Shown in pieces: positions 1 to 13,027 of a stretch of DNA of 64,000 nt (position 1 is its first letter; each line of letters begins with the position of its first letter). Below the pieces are notes generated by a model. The model was given only the letters and a program-made list of their open reading frames with translations, searched no databases and was not told the DNA's origin. This DNA is from Bidens hawaiensis (lineage: Eukaryota; Streptophyta; Magnoliopsida; Asterales; Asteraceae): assembly GCA_021521415.1 (NCBI GenBank), contig JAIQDT010003791.1, positions 62,001-126,000 of the forward strand, given 5' to 3'. A program made the position numbers and the translations under genes.

Positions 1-1117
1 AAACTGGTGAGTAGTCAGATTCCCTCAAACGGGCAGGATTTTAACAACATTGAAAGCAAGGACGCCTCATTATAAATATCATCCCGTGCAATAATTTATG
101 TAGCTTGTATAAGTCAAAGCTAAAGATAATGTGTCGTGACCTTCACCTCTGGCCGGTCCCATAAGCAAACAATGAATACGGCAAACTGTCAAACAACATT
201 ATTGCTTATAAAAAATATATATTTTTTATTTTATGAATAAACTATAAGTTTATTATCAATTTGATGCTAAAACAAGCCTTTAAATCTAGCTCTAATCTTT
301 GCTCAAGATATAGATGTTTTATAATTGTATACATTTTTACATGTTATCGCAGTTCAACATTTTTAAATGATAGTTTAAACAAAAACAAATTACCTTATTT
401 ATTAAACTAAAAACAAGATTATTTATTTATATTGTTCAGCACACTATAATTTAGAATGGATTTAAAAAGAAATGCATTTCTTCTGTTTGTTTATGAGAAT
501 ATGATATAGATGTCGTGGTCTAATAAAAACAACTAAATTATCGTGTTTAATTACATATATACTAGTATGGGCAATTAAGGTCATTATACTGAGAATCAGT
601 GAAAATTGTTATGTTGTTAATTAAACTGACGTATGCAAATGATGTCAAATGTTCTTTTATGACAGTTGTAAAAACAATTGTATAAACGAATTACTTTCAA
701 GTTTTAAAACAAAAACAGCTGGAAGGAAAATCAATCACCGCATGTTTAGGTTTAGCAAATAACCAGTTCAACTAATATAATTCTAGATAGGAAATTTCAT
801 AGACATGATTTTGTTTAAATTGTTCTTGTGAGTTCAGTTAATTAACCAATCCAACATCAAATTATTCCCAATAAATAAAACCGAGAAATGGTCCTGAGTA
901 AAATTAGAAAGAGCCAAAATGATTAAATAAATCAAACAAACAATTGGCAAAAGGCTATACAATTCTTTTGTAATTCCCTTTTTGTTGCATTAGCCCAATA
1001 AATGTTCTGGCCATACAATACGAGCCCAAACATCACAAATTTATTTAAGAATTAATTACCAATAACAATGAGTGAATTGTGCTTATCATCCTCACGGTTT
1101 ATTCAAATCTGCCATTT
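1..1117. other. AT-rich intergenic DNA
   Basis: AT-rich sequence without a convincing open frame, terminal repeats or RNA gene. I see nothing specific here. Confidence 0.5.
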
Positions 1118-1330
1118 TAGTCTAAAAGTTCAAAATACTATTTCCGTCCCTATGGTTTCGTTTTCATTGCAAATTTTGTTCTTCTTGTTAACCTATTTTG
1201 GACTAAAATAGTAGATTTTAACAAACCGCAGGGACGAAAATTGCAACAAAAATGAAACCTTTTGAACGAAAATTGCAATGAAACCTTAGGACAAAAATAG
1301 CAAATTTTAAACTTTTGGACTGAAATAGTA
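1118..1330. repeat. Fold-back repeat (degenerate MITE-like)
   Basis: The left end (TTTAGTCTAAAAGTTCAAAA) is an imperfect inverted copy of the right end near 1304-1326 (AAACTTTTGGACTGAAA). The interior repeats short 'gggacgaaaattgcaa' blocks. No target duplication could be assigned, so the class is unknown. The minus-strand open frame here is a by-product of the repeat. Confidence 0.35.
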
Positions 1331-1430
1331 AATGCAAACAAACCGAAGGAATGAAAACACAATTCTCTCAATAGCAATTCTAACCATTATTTTCCACTTT
1401 GAACTAGTTACATGTACTTTGTTGTTAGTA

Positions 1431-1463
1431 TATTATTACTATTACTATTATTATTACTTTTAT

Positions 1464-1497
<34 letters not shown>
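1431..1497. repeat. (ATT/AAT)n microsatellite
   Basis: A run of ATT units switches to a run of AAT units around 1465. The short Tyr/Asn-rich open frame across it is a shadow of the microsatellite. Confidence 0.9.
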
Positions 1498-2575
1498 TTG
1501 TTTTAAGCTCGTTTATTTATAACCTAATCAATAAAAAAACAACTCAAAGCTATACATTTAATAACAATATCGATGCATTTTTAATTAACATATAATATCA
1601 GTACCAAAAATGCACCGATCAGAATACCATGTTGTTATGAAGCCGCCATAATAATGCCACGGATAATGTTCCTTTTCTTGTTTGACACCAAGAAGGAATC
1701 AATCCAAACCAAAATACCCGAAGAGACCTAACCAAGATTGGAGAAACATCTAACCATGTAGTAATTGAATTCTACATTCTAGCCGCGATCCCACATTGAC
1801 GAGATGTCAACCCCTCGTACAACCATATTTGGTCTAGTTGAAAGACGATCTATATTCGAAACCCACCATGAAAGAATGTTGACCTAGATAGACATAAAGC
1901 GGTTCTATCTAGTTGAACGACCCGCATTTGGTGAGAGCATGCAATTAATACGTCTGCCAATGGAATTTTTAGTAATCATCTGCATCAGAGGCCCACACCC
2001 AAGAATCTAAATCATCAGAAAAAGTAATCTGATTGGTAATCTCTTAATGATAAAATCAAATTTAGACTTTAAATATTTTCAATATATTTTAAATGTTTTA
2101 ATAAAATTATCGTCATCTAATTCTTCAAACCAATTCGATGATCCAACCAGTCGAATCAGTGTTTCCATAAAACTGTTGGTTGATGACATGTCCAAATATA
2201 TATAATTGTTGATTCGTTTGTATATTTGATTAACCAATGCATGGGTAAGGTTAAAATGAAAACTCACTTGAGTTGTGAAAACCCGCGAAAACCCTATGTA
2301 ATATCGTTTTTTTTTGTTACATGCAATATATGTTGTAACATTTAATACAAAACATCAAAAAAAATATTTTGCTATTTTTTAACATTTTTATACTAGTTTT
2401 TATATATGTTTTCAAGAGAGAAAAAGTTATATTTATATTTACATTTTTTATTCACTTTAATTGTGGACCACAAGATTTAAACATTAATTAAAAACGTGTG
2501 GTTAAGAATGGGTTTCTAGAGTTTTCACAACTTAAGTGAGTTTTCATTTTATACTTAGCCACCGATGCATAATGC
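1498..2575. other. Intergenic, no recognisable feature
   Basis: AT-rich DNA with scattered short open frames in both strands. None has a recognisable domain, a promoter or conserved flanks. Confidence 0.45.
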
Positions 2576-2592
2576 ATATATGTGAACATCAT

Positions 2593-2727
2593 CATCATCA
2601 TCATCGTACTCAGTATATCCCACCAATAGCAATGCTATGGTAGGGTCTGAGGAGGGTAAGATGTAGACAACCTTACCTCTACCCCATAGGGATAGAGAGG
2701 CTGCTTCCGATGAGACCCCCGGCTCGA
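2593..2727 (+). mobile_element. SINE-type retroposon with 17-bp target duplication
   Basis: The insert is flanked by identical 17-bp direct repeats (ATATATGTGAACATCAT at 2576-2592 and 2728-2744), as expected for LINE-mediated retroposition. It carries the 'GTAGGGTCTGAGGAGGGTA' block and a 3' end in 'CCCCCGGCTCGA', which I recognise as a widespread plant SINE type common in asterids. CAT repeats at the left edge overlap the duplication. Confidence 0.65.
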
Positions 2728-2744
2728 ATATATGTGAACATCAT

Positions 2745-3073
2745 ATGTGAAATAGTCATGGTTCACAAGTGAACCGTACTCGTAGTCTTATTTTATATTG
2801 TAGTTGCAAACTGTTGATGGTATATATTTATCTAGAAGTTGTAGAGAAAATATCTTTCCATAGTTATAAAAATTTGTTAAATTAGGCTCTGGTCTTGAAA
2901 ATCATGCTACATCCTTGATATTATTTTGGATTGTACGTGCACTACAAGAAATCTTGTCTAATAAGACGAAATCACGTGATACACATTCGATGCTATCGAT
3001 TGTGAACGAGAATGAAAAAATCTGCTGCATTGTGTGGTTAAAGTATCTTGGTATTGTTGCAGGATTTCATAAG
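2745..3073. other. Intergenic; possible CACTA terminus at 2939
   Basis: CACTACAAGAAA at 2939 resembles the terminal motif of CACTA transposons, but I find no partner terminus or 3-bp duplication. The plus-strand frame at 2915-3112 runs into the adjacent hAT element and is not credible. Confidence 0.25.
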
Positions 3074-3081
3074 GCTACATC

Positions 3082-3813
3082 TAGGCCTGTAAACGAACCA
3101 AACGTTCGTTAAATTGTTTGTGAACCGTTTGGCGGGAAGTTCGCTTATTAAACAAACATAAACAAAAAATTTGTGCTCGTTTAATTAAATGAGTGAACAC
3201 GAACACATTTCCGTTCGTTCATTTATGTTCATGAACGTTCGTTTATGTTTGTTTATTTATATTTGTTTATATATTAATAGAAAATAATTAAATATTATAT
3301 GGATAAGCCATATACTTAAAGGTTTTATATTTGTTAAATTTTGTTCATTTAAGTGTTTTCATTTATATTCGTTTATATTTGTTTATGTTTTTATATACAT
3401 TTGTCCATATAATGCTCATTTATATTCGCTTATCTTTGTTCAGTTATGTTCGTTTAAATTTTAAACAAACGAACACAAATGTTCATTTTTTTAAATAAAC
3501 GAACATGAACATAAATATTTGTTCGATTAAGTGTTTGTGTTCGTTTAAAGTTAAATGAATGAACATGAGCATGCTATTGTTCGTGTTTGTTCGATTCGTT
3601 TACATACTTTCATTATTCGCATTGATGAATACATCAGTCTCAATTTCTAGCCTTTTGCTGATTTTATTTGTGTTCGTGAACACACTCACTTCCTTAATGA
3701 ATGAACACGAACATAAAACCTTGTTCGATAAGTGTTCGGGAACATATTATTTCCTTAGCAAACGAACATGAACAAGGCTTTATTCATGTTAGTTCGGTTC
3801 CTTTACAACCCTA
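3082..3813. mobile_element. hAT-type non-autonomous element, 732 bp (family 'GTTCGTTT')
   Basis: The element starts TAGGCCTGTAAACGAACC and ends in the imperfect inverse GGTTCCTTTACAACCCTA. It is bounded by an exact 8-bp duplication GCTACATC (3074-3081 and 3814-3821), which is diagnostic of hAT. The interior is an array of 'gaacgaac/gttcgttt' words, probably subterminal transposase sites. It has no coding capacity: the 70-residue plus-strand frame inside recurs in the inverted relative at 55947-56685 and is a repeat shadow. Confidence 0.9.
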
Positions 3814-3821
3814 GCTACATC

Positions 3822-4179
3822 TAAGAATAAAACCGATCTTAATAAAACTTGAAAATAAAGACATTAGATCATATTTCAACATAAAGCCAGTGGCATAAAA
3901 TTTTAAGATTTCAACAACTAATAACACAAACAAAAATAAGTAAACAACATGATGGAGAAAGTTAACATACAAGTTAAATTAACATGCTAATTGGAAGAAT
4001 CACATAGAGTAATTATATTTTTAAGTTGTGTAATTATATAATTACATCATAGTGTAATTACACTACACTATAATTACACTATGTTATAAATATAATTACA
4101 TTATTTGATTCTCACAGTTAGAATGTTAATTTAATTTGTATTTGATTCAAACCCACAACATGATTAATATAGCTATTGT
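3822..4179. other. Intergenic between hAT element and DUF247 pseudogene
   Basis: AT-rich, with palindromic TAATTACA words around 4020-4100. It lies downstream of the minus-strand DUF247 copy and probably includes its former 3' untranslated region. Confidence 0.4.
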
Positions 4180-5740
4180 TTAGATAATTTCACTCGGTGG
4201 TGGTTCCCTTGGACCGAAGTAGGAACGAAGTAAACCACCCAACCTGATCTGAATAAAACGAGCCACCCTCATGTGGTATGAATCCGAGCCATAAACCTTC
4301 AAAAACACCTCGCGAAACAAGAGCAGTGTGCTCGCAACGCTAATGATCAATGTGATAACCTTGATCGAAGACATAAATCGCCTCTCAATCCTCCTTAGAA
4401 CCCAAATCCTCGGTGTGCTTTCGTAGACCATGTTTAGTTGAGCCACTGTCTTCCTCAACTCAGAGTCGTCATTCATTTTAAGACGCGATTTCCCTATCCC
4501 ATTAAACAATTTAACAATCTCCTCATTGTCCAAATCGCCTTCGATGATCTTCTGCTCGCGTAGCAACTCAACGTCTCTCTCCTTGTCGATTATCCCACAC
4601 AAGAAATCCACATATTCGGTGAGCTCAAGACCATATCCATCCATAAAGTTGTTCTTTGCCATTAGCTTCTCATAAGCCATCAAGTTTCTCAAAACAACCT
4701 CCGAATCGCGATTAATAGTCATTAGAGGGAGATAACAATACCTCACTTTCCCTTGGACAAAGTTTATGTTTCGTATGCCTTCGTTTTTAGGCGACAAACG
4801 AAACTCCACACGGGCAACTTTGCGTAGTTCTGAAACCGAAGGCACCTCAATCTCGTCGGTTGTTGGTCCCTCCGTGATTTCAGGAAACCTTTTCATTATA
4901 AATTCAATGACTTGCCGAATAGGTTGAGCTCCGGGCATCACTCCAGCAAATTGCATAACAGCTTCAAATAGTTCTTGCTTAGCCTCGGTTTCAGACTCCG
5001 AATCACTTTCAGGGTTCGTGAAATCGACTTCTCTAGGTATCAATTTTTCGTTGTTCACGATGGACTTATACATATAATCAAGCAAGTGGTTAGCTCGATT
5101 AAAATCGATACTCTTGTGAAAGCACAAACAATTGAATGTGACTTACAAAAATACCTAAACTTGGCTTCCAATGAATGTTCTTGCTCATTAGCCTTTGGTC
5201 CCAATAAGGCCTTTTGTATCTCCTTCACCACCACAAGCGGAATCTGGTTCTCTAACATAATCAAATCATTCGCCACATCATTTGCGCCAGGCGCATACCC
5301 ATCATCTGAATAAGCATTCAGCTTATCAATCAAGAACATTCCATCAATAGCCAACAACCATGCCAACATATTGTCATCCGCATCATGGAACAACTCGTAG
5401 CAAACACGAACCAACGGGATAATCTTTTTAACCTTTTCCACTATTTGTTCTTCATAGTCAAGAACTTGATGAGGCTTCACTACCCTCTTCACCGCGTTTA
5501 GCTTCTTCTGCTCCACCTTGTTATAGAGCTAGCGCTGAAAATGGTTATTTGGCCCGAGGCCTACTCGTTGAGGTTCGTACGCCCCGGCTTTTCTGATTTT
5601 ATGATTTTGGGGACTTCAAATATGGAAACTGGAGGTGTATCTATTGTGATTGCAATTTGTGTTTTTAGGGTTTTGCTGATCTGATCCACCCATGGTTTCT
5701 GACCAGGGGTCGGATTTAAATACGGGTTTAAAGAAGCCAT
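4180..5740 (-). pseudogene. DUF247 (UPF0481) family pseudogene, copy A
   Basis: This is a minus-strand relic of a plant DUF247 membrane protein gene. From its ATG at 5740 the frame gives the family N-terminal block (WVDQISKTL, then VSIFEVPKI). A missing G near 5580 shifts the frame just before the 'AY.P' block. In the restored frame the usual GPYHHF reads GPNNHF, and a TAG stop follows at 5529-5531. The next segment (5055-5516) keeps AWLLAIDGMFLID and ENQIPLVVVKEI. A second one-base loss near 5127-5140 moves the rest to another frame (4180-5127), which holds the FNRANHLLDYMY block and a C-terminal hydrophobic helix (KVITLIISVASTLLLF). Two frame breaks plus a stop make a functional product unlikely unless they are assembly errors. 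DUF247 proteins are plant-specific and mostly of unknown biochemical role. Confidence 0.85.
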
Positions 5741-6169
5741 TTGATATACTCCCAAAATGGGTTCTCATGAAATGATCCAAGATGTAACACTATGACTTTA
5801 TATTGTATATAAGCTCAATTGCTTCACGTGCATGGTTAAACATGTAAATATTATTTATTTGAATATGTATAGTTCAGGTGTGAAAAATGTGCTGAAATTT
5901 CATAGAAGAATATATATGTATATTTTGTATACACTATCTTCATTTTGCAAGATGATAAAATAGAGAAGATAGGGATCATTACTGGCCACAAAGAACAAGA
6001 TTAATATTGGATAACTAGTGATTATACCATCCAATCAAAACTGGTGGTGTGTTTTGAGTAATCTAGTGTATATCTCTTCTGTCTTGACATGGAAAACAAG
6101 ACGAATTGGTCCCTAGCTAGTACAAAACTACAAGTCCAATATTAGATCACGGGGCTAAATATAAGATGG
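5741..6169. other. Upstream region of DUF247 copy A
   Basis: AT-rich region 5' of the minus-strand DUF247 copy. No clear TATA box or repeat is visible. Confidence 0.35.
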
Positions 6170-7046
6170 TGTTGGAAAATTGGATAATGCGAATGGAAAT
6201 TTGTTACATTATTAATATTAAATTCTTTATGTCACTTGTTTGATTTATTAGAATTTATATTAATATTAAAATCTTCATATGGTAAAAAACTATTGAGTAG
6301 AGCTATTTATGAACTTGATTAGTTTTTATTAAACTTTATGTCTCTAATTAAATTTTTAATTAAGAGAGATTATTCACCATCTATAACTCTTATACATAGT
6401 AGGTTATGTGCCTCATTTTTGATAATGCTAGAAAAATATAAGCTTGAAAAAACAAGAAAAAATGTATGCATACATGAAGTGTTCTTGGTAAAGAAGAAAG
6501 TTTTGAATACCCAGATGTTGAGAACCTATAGAGATGAGTTTTTCTATTCGATTCATCTACCTTTTCATTCTTTTTATTTTTTCCACAAGTTCTAACACTA
6601 CAATTACCTGATGCATGTAACCTCGGGCGCGTGGACATCTCCGGCAGTACAAACTGCTTCGGCTGTTGTACCATGGGAGACAGACGCGTTGTCTTATGTA
6701 AAGGCGTGAAATCTGTTTTAAGGGAAGCGTGTTAAACACGTGCCTCAGCCTCAACCGTCAACTTTGGTTTTGTTCATTCTTGTAGCCAAAGAGACTACTA
6801 GAAGTCGTTGTTGTGTCAGAGAGAATACAAGAAGATATTGCTGAATAACAAGTTGAAGACTTTATCATTTGAAGTTCTTGAGTTGATTCATTTAACATAT
6901 TTGTTATATGTTTCATTGTTTATTTTTATTTTTGTATTACGGTATTTGTACTATTTATTTTCTCATGTTAATAACGAGAGTATCGCTATTATTTGTATTA
7001 ATTTAATATAATAAGTGATCCATATTCCTACAGATAGGTACCAACA
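6170..7046. mobile_element. Possible solo LTR (weak)
   Basis: The segment begins TGTTGGAAAATTGG and ends GGTACCAACA, so it has TG...CA termini with a 6-bp inverse (TGTTGG/CCAACA) at LTR-like length (877 bp). The flanking five bases do not match, so this remains a suggestion. Short open frames inside (for example 6390-6674 minus) show no domain. Confidence 0.3.
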
Positions 7047-7570
7047 TTTTAACCAAAATTGATTTCCAAATTAAGTAAGATTATTGATCTATACTATATA
7101 TCGTTCATTCTAGCCAAGATTTTTTTTAAATCCTAGCAAACGCAAACTAACACGAAAAAATTATGGATGTAACAACGTTTAGTACACGATGAGTATATAC
7201 ATAACTTTAAATGATAAGTATCTTCGTTTAAACATTTTTTTAAACGTGTTATACAGGGCTATATATGATATCAGACCCTTCTTAAGTTCTTAGGCTAACA
7301 ACCCTTTTTATTAAACTTGTAAATAAACAACTTTTTTCATGACCCAAATGGTTTATCAAACCAAATACTTCAACATTATTTTAAAAGTGTTATACTCGAT
7401 CTCTTCTGTTAGTGGTTCTGCTCTCCATTACTTATAAAATCAATAATGCTAGACAAATGTCTACCATCGTGCTCAGACCCTCGGCGTCCAAGAAGGGAGA
7501 CACTTCATAACAAATTAACCAAGATACCATTAGGTCAAATGCTCTTTAATGAGTCTCAATTATATATCTA
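7047..7570. other. Intergenic, no recognisable feature
   Basis: AT-rich sequence. A short plus-strand frame at 7446-7646 runs into the Helitron-like element and has no known domain. Confidence 0.4.
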
Positions 7571-8136
7571 TCTAGCTATACTATTAAAGCAAAATGATTG
7601 TTTCACATGGCATCATTATAGAGTGTCCACATTGGATTCCACATAAGCAATTTCCTTAAATACATTTTTCATATAATTAACATTTAATTAACATTCATTA
7701 AAATGCATAGCAATTTATTTAATACATAAAACCCTTTATCTATTATTTTTCATTTAATTACCATTCTCAAATTATAGCAACTATTCATATAAATTTATAA
7801 ACACTAATATTTAACCTTTTAAAATTCAATATAAAATTCTTTATTAATTTTATGTAATATTCATTTAAATCAATAACAAAGTTTGACTATATAAATCAAT
7901 ACAATGGCTAAAATTTTGGAAAATTATTAAATGGTGAAATCAGGATAAATCTTTTATTTTTTTATATATATGTAATTCAATTTTAATAATTTAAGTTATA
8001 ATTTGATTTAAATAAATATAAAATAAAAGTTATAAATAAAAATTATTATATGAAATAACTGGATTTACGAATTACATATAATAATTTTTATTTTTATTAT
8101 AATTTTCACCCGTGTGAAACACGGGGCCTAACCTAG
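7571..8136 (+). mobile_element. Non-autonomous Helitron-like element
   Basis: The 5' end is TCTAGCTATACTATTAAAGC, preceded by A. The 3' end carries a GC hairpin (CCCGTGTGAAACACGGG) followed by GCCTAACCTAG and then T. TC at the 5' end, a hairpin about 10 bases before CTAG, and A/T host bases are the Helitron signature, with no target duplication. The AT-rich interior has no Rep/helicase coding capacity. The 5' end resembles the element at 31246. Confidence 0.7.
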
Positions 8137-8379
8137 TACTATATATAATACATAAGGCAAGGGTAAACTAAGACACTTGATTTTAAGAGTTTTACAAATG
8201 CTAATGCATAAAATATATGTGTAAAGGGGTAAACTTGTCTTTTAAAAACAATTCACCAAACTTACAAGTTTGCCCCCTCACCTTTTACCGTATTATATTT
8301 TTAATTTTAATCTTAAGCTAACTTCCCACCATTATTTATAAGCAACCATAAATTTTTCGTATGCTAATATTTTTGTAAA

Positions 8380-9060
8380 AAAAAGTGTACCATAAAATCA
8401 AGCATTTTATTCTCTTTAATTTGAGTATGATATTGTTATAATTTTTTCAATTTTTAAAAAATTAATAAGTTACGTAAGGGTGCTCGATGCCTGTTTTTGA
8501 TGGTTCGTAATTTAAACTTGTGAGCCCAAACAATAGTATCGATTTTTCGTCGTCCAAACCATAATTGAATCATTGAAAATTGAAGCCGAATCGTTACCAA
8601 CTCTCTTATATATAACAAAATAGGAAAAATGATAATTTTAGCAACATAAATGGTAAAGATTAATAGAACACATAGGATGCGAAATTATAATAAGAACGAG
8701 GATGATAAAAAATCATACTGAAATTAGGTTAATTAAAAGTTATAATAGTCATGTATACTTGTATTAAAAAAGGCTTTGTTCAATTATATCTTAACTATAT
8801 CTAATATATATAAAAAAACTTGTCAAATACAAAATAATAAAAGAGATTAAAATGCATACAACATTTAAGTTTGGTCTGATTTCATATTGCCGGTTTTAGC
8901 ATAAGCCGTGAACCAAACCGTTAGCTACGGTTTGAAAATTTTGAAACCAACCAACCGAGTGAATTAAAGTAAAAAAAAGATTGACCGTGAAACCAAACTG
9001 ATGACCGGTTTAAAAGGTTTAAAGGCTTTAAACCGAACCATGAACACTGTTAATTGTTAT
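8380..9060. repeat. Dispersed repeat, inverted relative at 16735-17000
   Basis: Several blocks here (a 'gagtatgatattgttata' stretch near 8425, 'gcctgtttttgatggtt' near 8490, 'aactgatgaccggttt' near 8998) recur in reverse complement near 16750-16990. Termini are unclear. TA-AGGGTGCTC at 8476 and GAACACTGTTA near 9051 could be degenerate hAT ends, but no exact duplication was found. Confidence 0.45.
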
Positions 9061-9518
9061 GTTATTCGCAGGGTTTGCGTTTGGACACCCACCATATTGT
9101 GCGGGCACCCGACTAGTATATATATATGTGTGTGTGTAGGTAGGAAAGTTACGTTTCAACTGATTCACCGGATGTGCAACACTAACGCTTCTTGTACTAG
9201 TTAAATTCTTGAATTATGTTTCCATTCTAGCAACTAGCTAGTCTCTTGCTAATGTCCTTTATAGTATTTTCGTCATATAAAAAAAGTAAAGTAAAAAATT
9301 ATTTTCATAGTTGAATTTAGTCCGCTAGCTTGATTGGTGGAAAAAAGGGTGCTTAGAAAATAAAACACAAAAGTATTTCATATTATTTCATTTGAAGAAA
9401 AGAAATCACAAGACTATACAATGTACAAACCTGCCATATACATGCTTAAACAAGTGTAGCAAATGAAAGAATCAAATAACTAAAACATGTTATGAAACAA
9501 ATATTTACTTATTCTTGT
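9061..9518. other. Intergenic; short (TA/TG)n run
   Basis: Contains a TATATATATGTGTGTGTGT run near 9117-9138 and otherwise AT-rich DNA. It lies downstream of DUF247 copy B. Confidence 0.4.
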
Positions 9519-11053
9519 CTAGCTGCCGCCGCGAAAGAGCCTAGGACAGCCATAGAACTCGCAAAACAAGTAAAACAACAACAGCAACATCAACATAACA
9601 CTCAACAAATGAGCAGCCACCTTCCATAAGAAAAACCACCTTTTCTTCATGAACTTAAACATCCTGACTGACAACCTCTTCTTGTAGTACTTATTAATCT
9701 TGGCAGCGGTCTTGTTACCCGGCATTCCTGGTCGTTTTGTTTATCCCATTGAATAGCCCGGCTATCCCATCGTTAGTTAGTTCGCCTTTAACAATCCCTT
9801 TTTCCTTTTTGCTTCCTCAGCACTATCGATAATTCCACTTAATAGATCGATGAATTGTGACAATGAGGGACCGGAATTTGAATAGTTCATAGTGGTTTCA
9901 TAAGCAACCAAGTTCCTTATTATTACCTCTGAGTTAAGATCTAGGGTTATTACTGGCAAATATAAAGTAGCTTCTTCTTCCACAAACTTAATGCCCCTTA
10001 TACCCTCACTTGTTGGCTTGAATGTTATACCAGCATAGTAGTGTAGTGAGTATACAGATGGTATTTTAATCTCCTCCACCACTGGACCTTCATTGTTATC
10101 ACGATCCTTGACAGCTTTTAGGCCTGAAATGGTCAATATTTTATCCCATGGTATGTCTTGTATAACCTGGACTGGCTTCAATATTTTTCTACCAATCCCA
10201 AACTTCATGGCTAGCTTTGTTATCTCACCAATATTATCACAAGCTGAGTTCATATCCTCCTCAATGTCCTCCAAATCCTGTGAACTATTTCGGCTTTCGG
10301 AACTCTCTCCTTCTTGAGAAGATCTTTCGGTTTCAGGAAAACCGTTGACTATCAAATGGTACATGAGATCCAACAAATGCAAGTGGCTTGTTTCATTGTA
10401 AGAGCTTGAAGCCATTGATGACATTAGGAGTGGAGAGTTTGCTCGACAAAACCGCTCCATCATCAAAACCAGCTCCGATTCATCAACATCTGTTCGGATA
10501 AACCCGTTTTCATTATTCTATAAATTTCTCTCAATACAACAAATGGGATTTGATTTTCTTGCAACATTAAGTCCCTAGAAAGGATGGTGTCTCCTGCCAC
10601 CTTTCTATTTCCAACCAAATCAAAATGTTCTTGCAAAAGATTAATCAAGAATAAACCATCTATCGCGACAATCCAAGATAACGTATTGTCATCCAAGTCC
10701 AAATAGCTATGGTAGCAACCTCGGACAACATGATCGAGTTCTTTAAGTTTCTTGATTAATATTTCTCGAAACTTGGTTTTTCCTTGACCATCGAAAAACG
10801 ACTTAGCACACGAAATCTTGTACCGTTCCATATGATATAAATGTGGAACCATGTGATGATATGGACCTAGAGCAATCATATGAGGGAGATAAGCCTCGGG
10901 TTTAAAGACGGTAATCGATTTTGGAATATTGAAAACACAAACAGGGTTTTCAGTGGAAATATCAATCGAAATTTCCCGGATGAATTTCTTGCTAATTTGA
11001 TCAACCCATCTTTGTTCTTTGGAGGCTGAAGAGAATATTGTGGTTGTGGTCAT
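9519..11053 (-). pseudogene. DUF247 (UPF0481) family pseudogene, copy B
   Basis: Second minus-strand DUF247 copy, with ATG at 11051-11053. The first frame (10463-11053) holds the N-terminal blocks: RWVDQISKKF, FKPEAYLPHMIALGPYHH, NTLSWIVAIDGLFLI and ENQIPFVVLREI. A one-base loss near 10470-10490 moves the sequence into the frame of 9777-10466, which carries LHLLDLMYHLIVN, an acidic linker, IPWDKI and VYLPVITL-type blocks. A second shift near 9780-9800 and a third near 9720-9730 are needed to reach the last frame (9519-9725). That frame ends with the C-terminal membrane helix (AHLLSVMLMLLLLFYLFCEFYGC). At least three frame breaks argue for a pseudogene. All family blocks remain in order, so loss is recent, or the breaks are sequencing errors. 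Confidence 0.85.
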
Positions 11054-11543
11054 GTTTGCTCTTTGGAGGCCAAAGAGAAAGATGTTAATGGCAATGTGAT
11101 TAACACATTATTTCCAAGATTATGCCTCTTTTATAGGTTTTCTGTATTGTAAAGTCAAATATCAACATATGGTTTAAGATATCATTATCATTCTTGTTAC
11201 GTCTTTTGACATATTCATACGTACGTACTTACCTTATAACTTTCAAAATTCCATGCATATAATTAATGTATTCTTTTCTTGCAACCAAAGTAACATAAAC
11301 GTCTATGTAAGCTATCCAAGTTTTGGTCTCACGCAAGAGAAGCAGTCGCAACAATTGTGACCATTTTTTATGGTTGCAAAGTCCAGTTGCATATTAGCAG
11401 CAACTGGAACAAAGCAATTATGACAATTACGACGTGTATTTTTTCCACCGCATTTTCATTTACCGCAGGATTATTGCTACCGTTTGCGACCCAGATAACC
11501 CAAATTTCTAGTAGGGCACCGTACCATGCTCTTCATGAATCGC
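11054..11543. other. Upstream region of DUF247 copy B
   Basis: Probable former promoter region of the minus-strand copy B. No distinctive promoter element, RNA gene or repeat end could be fixed. A short plus-strand frame at 11357-11599 runs into the hAT element and is not supported. Confidence 0.35.
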
Positions 11544-11551
11544 TTTATAGT

Positions 11552-12555
11552 CATGGGCGGACCTATGGTATAGGTGGTGGGGTCGGCCGTCCTTTGTGAA
11601 AAAAAATATATTTAGCGTTATACACACGATAAAATCCCGGCCGACCCCTGTAAAATATTGTAAATTAGAGAAGAAAAAAAGATTGATCTAAAACCCACCG
11701 GAATTTTTATTCCGACAAGAATTATCGTTGCAAGTTTTTGTAACAATTGAGTGGGAGAGATGGAACCAAGATATTTACTATTTTGCCTTTTTATGTAGGC
11801 TAGCCTAGATATAAAGATATAAGAGTTATTTCATTTACAAGTACTTCAGATTTCTTTTCCTTGGTCATTTCAAAGAAAGATGTGAAAAAATTAATAAAAT
11901 ACTTCATAGTTAAAAATAATAGAAAAAAAGAGAGTGATAGTTTTGATTACTTGACTTTTTAGCTATCAATTAAAGTATTTATTCTTTCTACTTTATTATC
12001 CTACTCAATAATTTTTAAAATTAGTAAAAAGTTAATATACGTTAAAAATGTAAACGCATACATAATGAGTTTCCCGTTAAGAGTTTGTCTTCGCCATTAT
12101 ACACCCAAACGATATCAATAGTACGTCTTTAGCTACATAGTTTTTCTTATGTGATTTGAATTTAAACCAGGCTCAACATCAATTTAAACTTAACGTGCAA
12201 GTAATCATCATTTTGATTTCAAATACTACTATTCAACTTTATAATTTTATTTATTTATATAATATGTATTTTATCCATTTTTAAATGTATTATATTATTT
12301 TGTGCATAACTTGTATATATTTTATCGTATACGTAAGTTAGTGTATTTTTGCAACTAGGGCTCAGGGCAGCGTCATCTAGGTCAGTCTGGCGATTGATGA
12401 AATTTTTTTATGTGTTTATAATTTAATTTTTATTTTTTTATTATGTGACCCGACCCGTCCTGGACGAACCGAAAATTTTGTAATATACAGTGTTATTAGA
12501 CGATTGACCCTCTATACTTTCAACCCATGTAAAAAAGTTTCTGGGTCCGCCACTC
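11552..12555. mobile_element. hAT-type non-autonomous element, 1004 bp
   Basis: The left end CATGGGCGGACCTA is matched by an inverse right end GGGTCCGCCACTC. An exact 8-bp duplication TTTATAGT lies on both sides (11544-11551 and 12556-12563). The 'CAxTGGCGGA' end is a common plant hAT terminus. The interior shows no transposase frame. Confidence 0.85.
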
Positions 12556-13027
12556 TTTATAGTCACTCTGCATTCAAGCGGCATGGTTGCTAGGGCTGTC
12601 ACTGTTATCTGAAACCCGACCTGAAAAAACCCTTACCGGAACCCGAACTAACCCGACCCGAAGAACCCGAACCCAAGAAAATACTAGCCCAAACCCGAAC
12701 CGAAGTAATTTGAGTTGGTTCTCGGGTTTGATTTATAAGTTTCAGGTCAACTCGAAAAACCCAAATAAACTTCTAGTTTTAAAATTAAATATATTTTTAT
12801 GTAAAATAAGCTAAGTCTTAGCCACTAAAGTTATCATAATCTAATTTTAATCGACTGTTGTCATTTTAACTATTATAGATCGATTATTTATTATTAATTT
12901 ATGTAACACCGTGAAAATACCTCATCTAGTTTTGGGCCAATAATGTCAAGATTTGAAAGTTAAGGGGCTAAAAATGCCAGTTCTGAAATTTAAAAGACTG
13001 AAAATGAAAATTTTGGGTTTTTAGACC

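Noticed and set aside
3559..3771. 70-residue frame that is conserved with a frame at 56030-56215
   Set aside because: Both lie inside related hAT non-autonomous elements. The similarity comes from the repeated DNA words and not from a protein.
6170..7046. LTR retrotransposon LTR
   Set aside because: TG...CA ends are present but flanking 5-mers do not match and there is no second LTR. It is kept only as a low-confidence feature.
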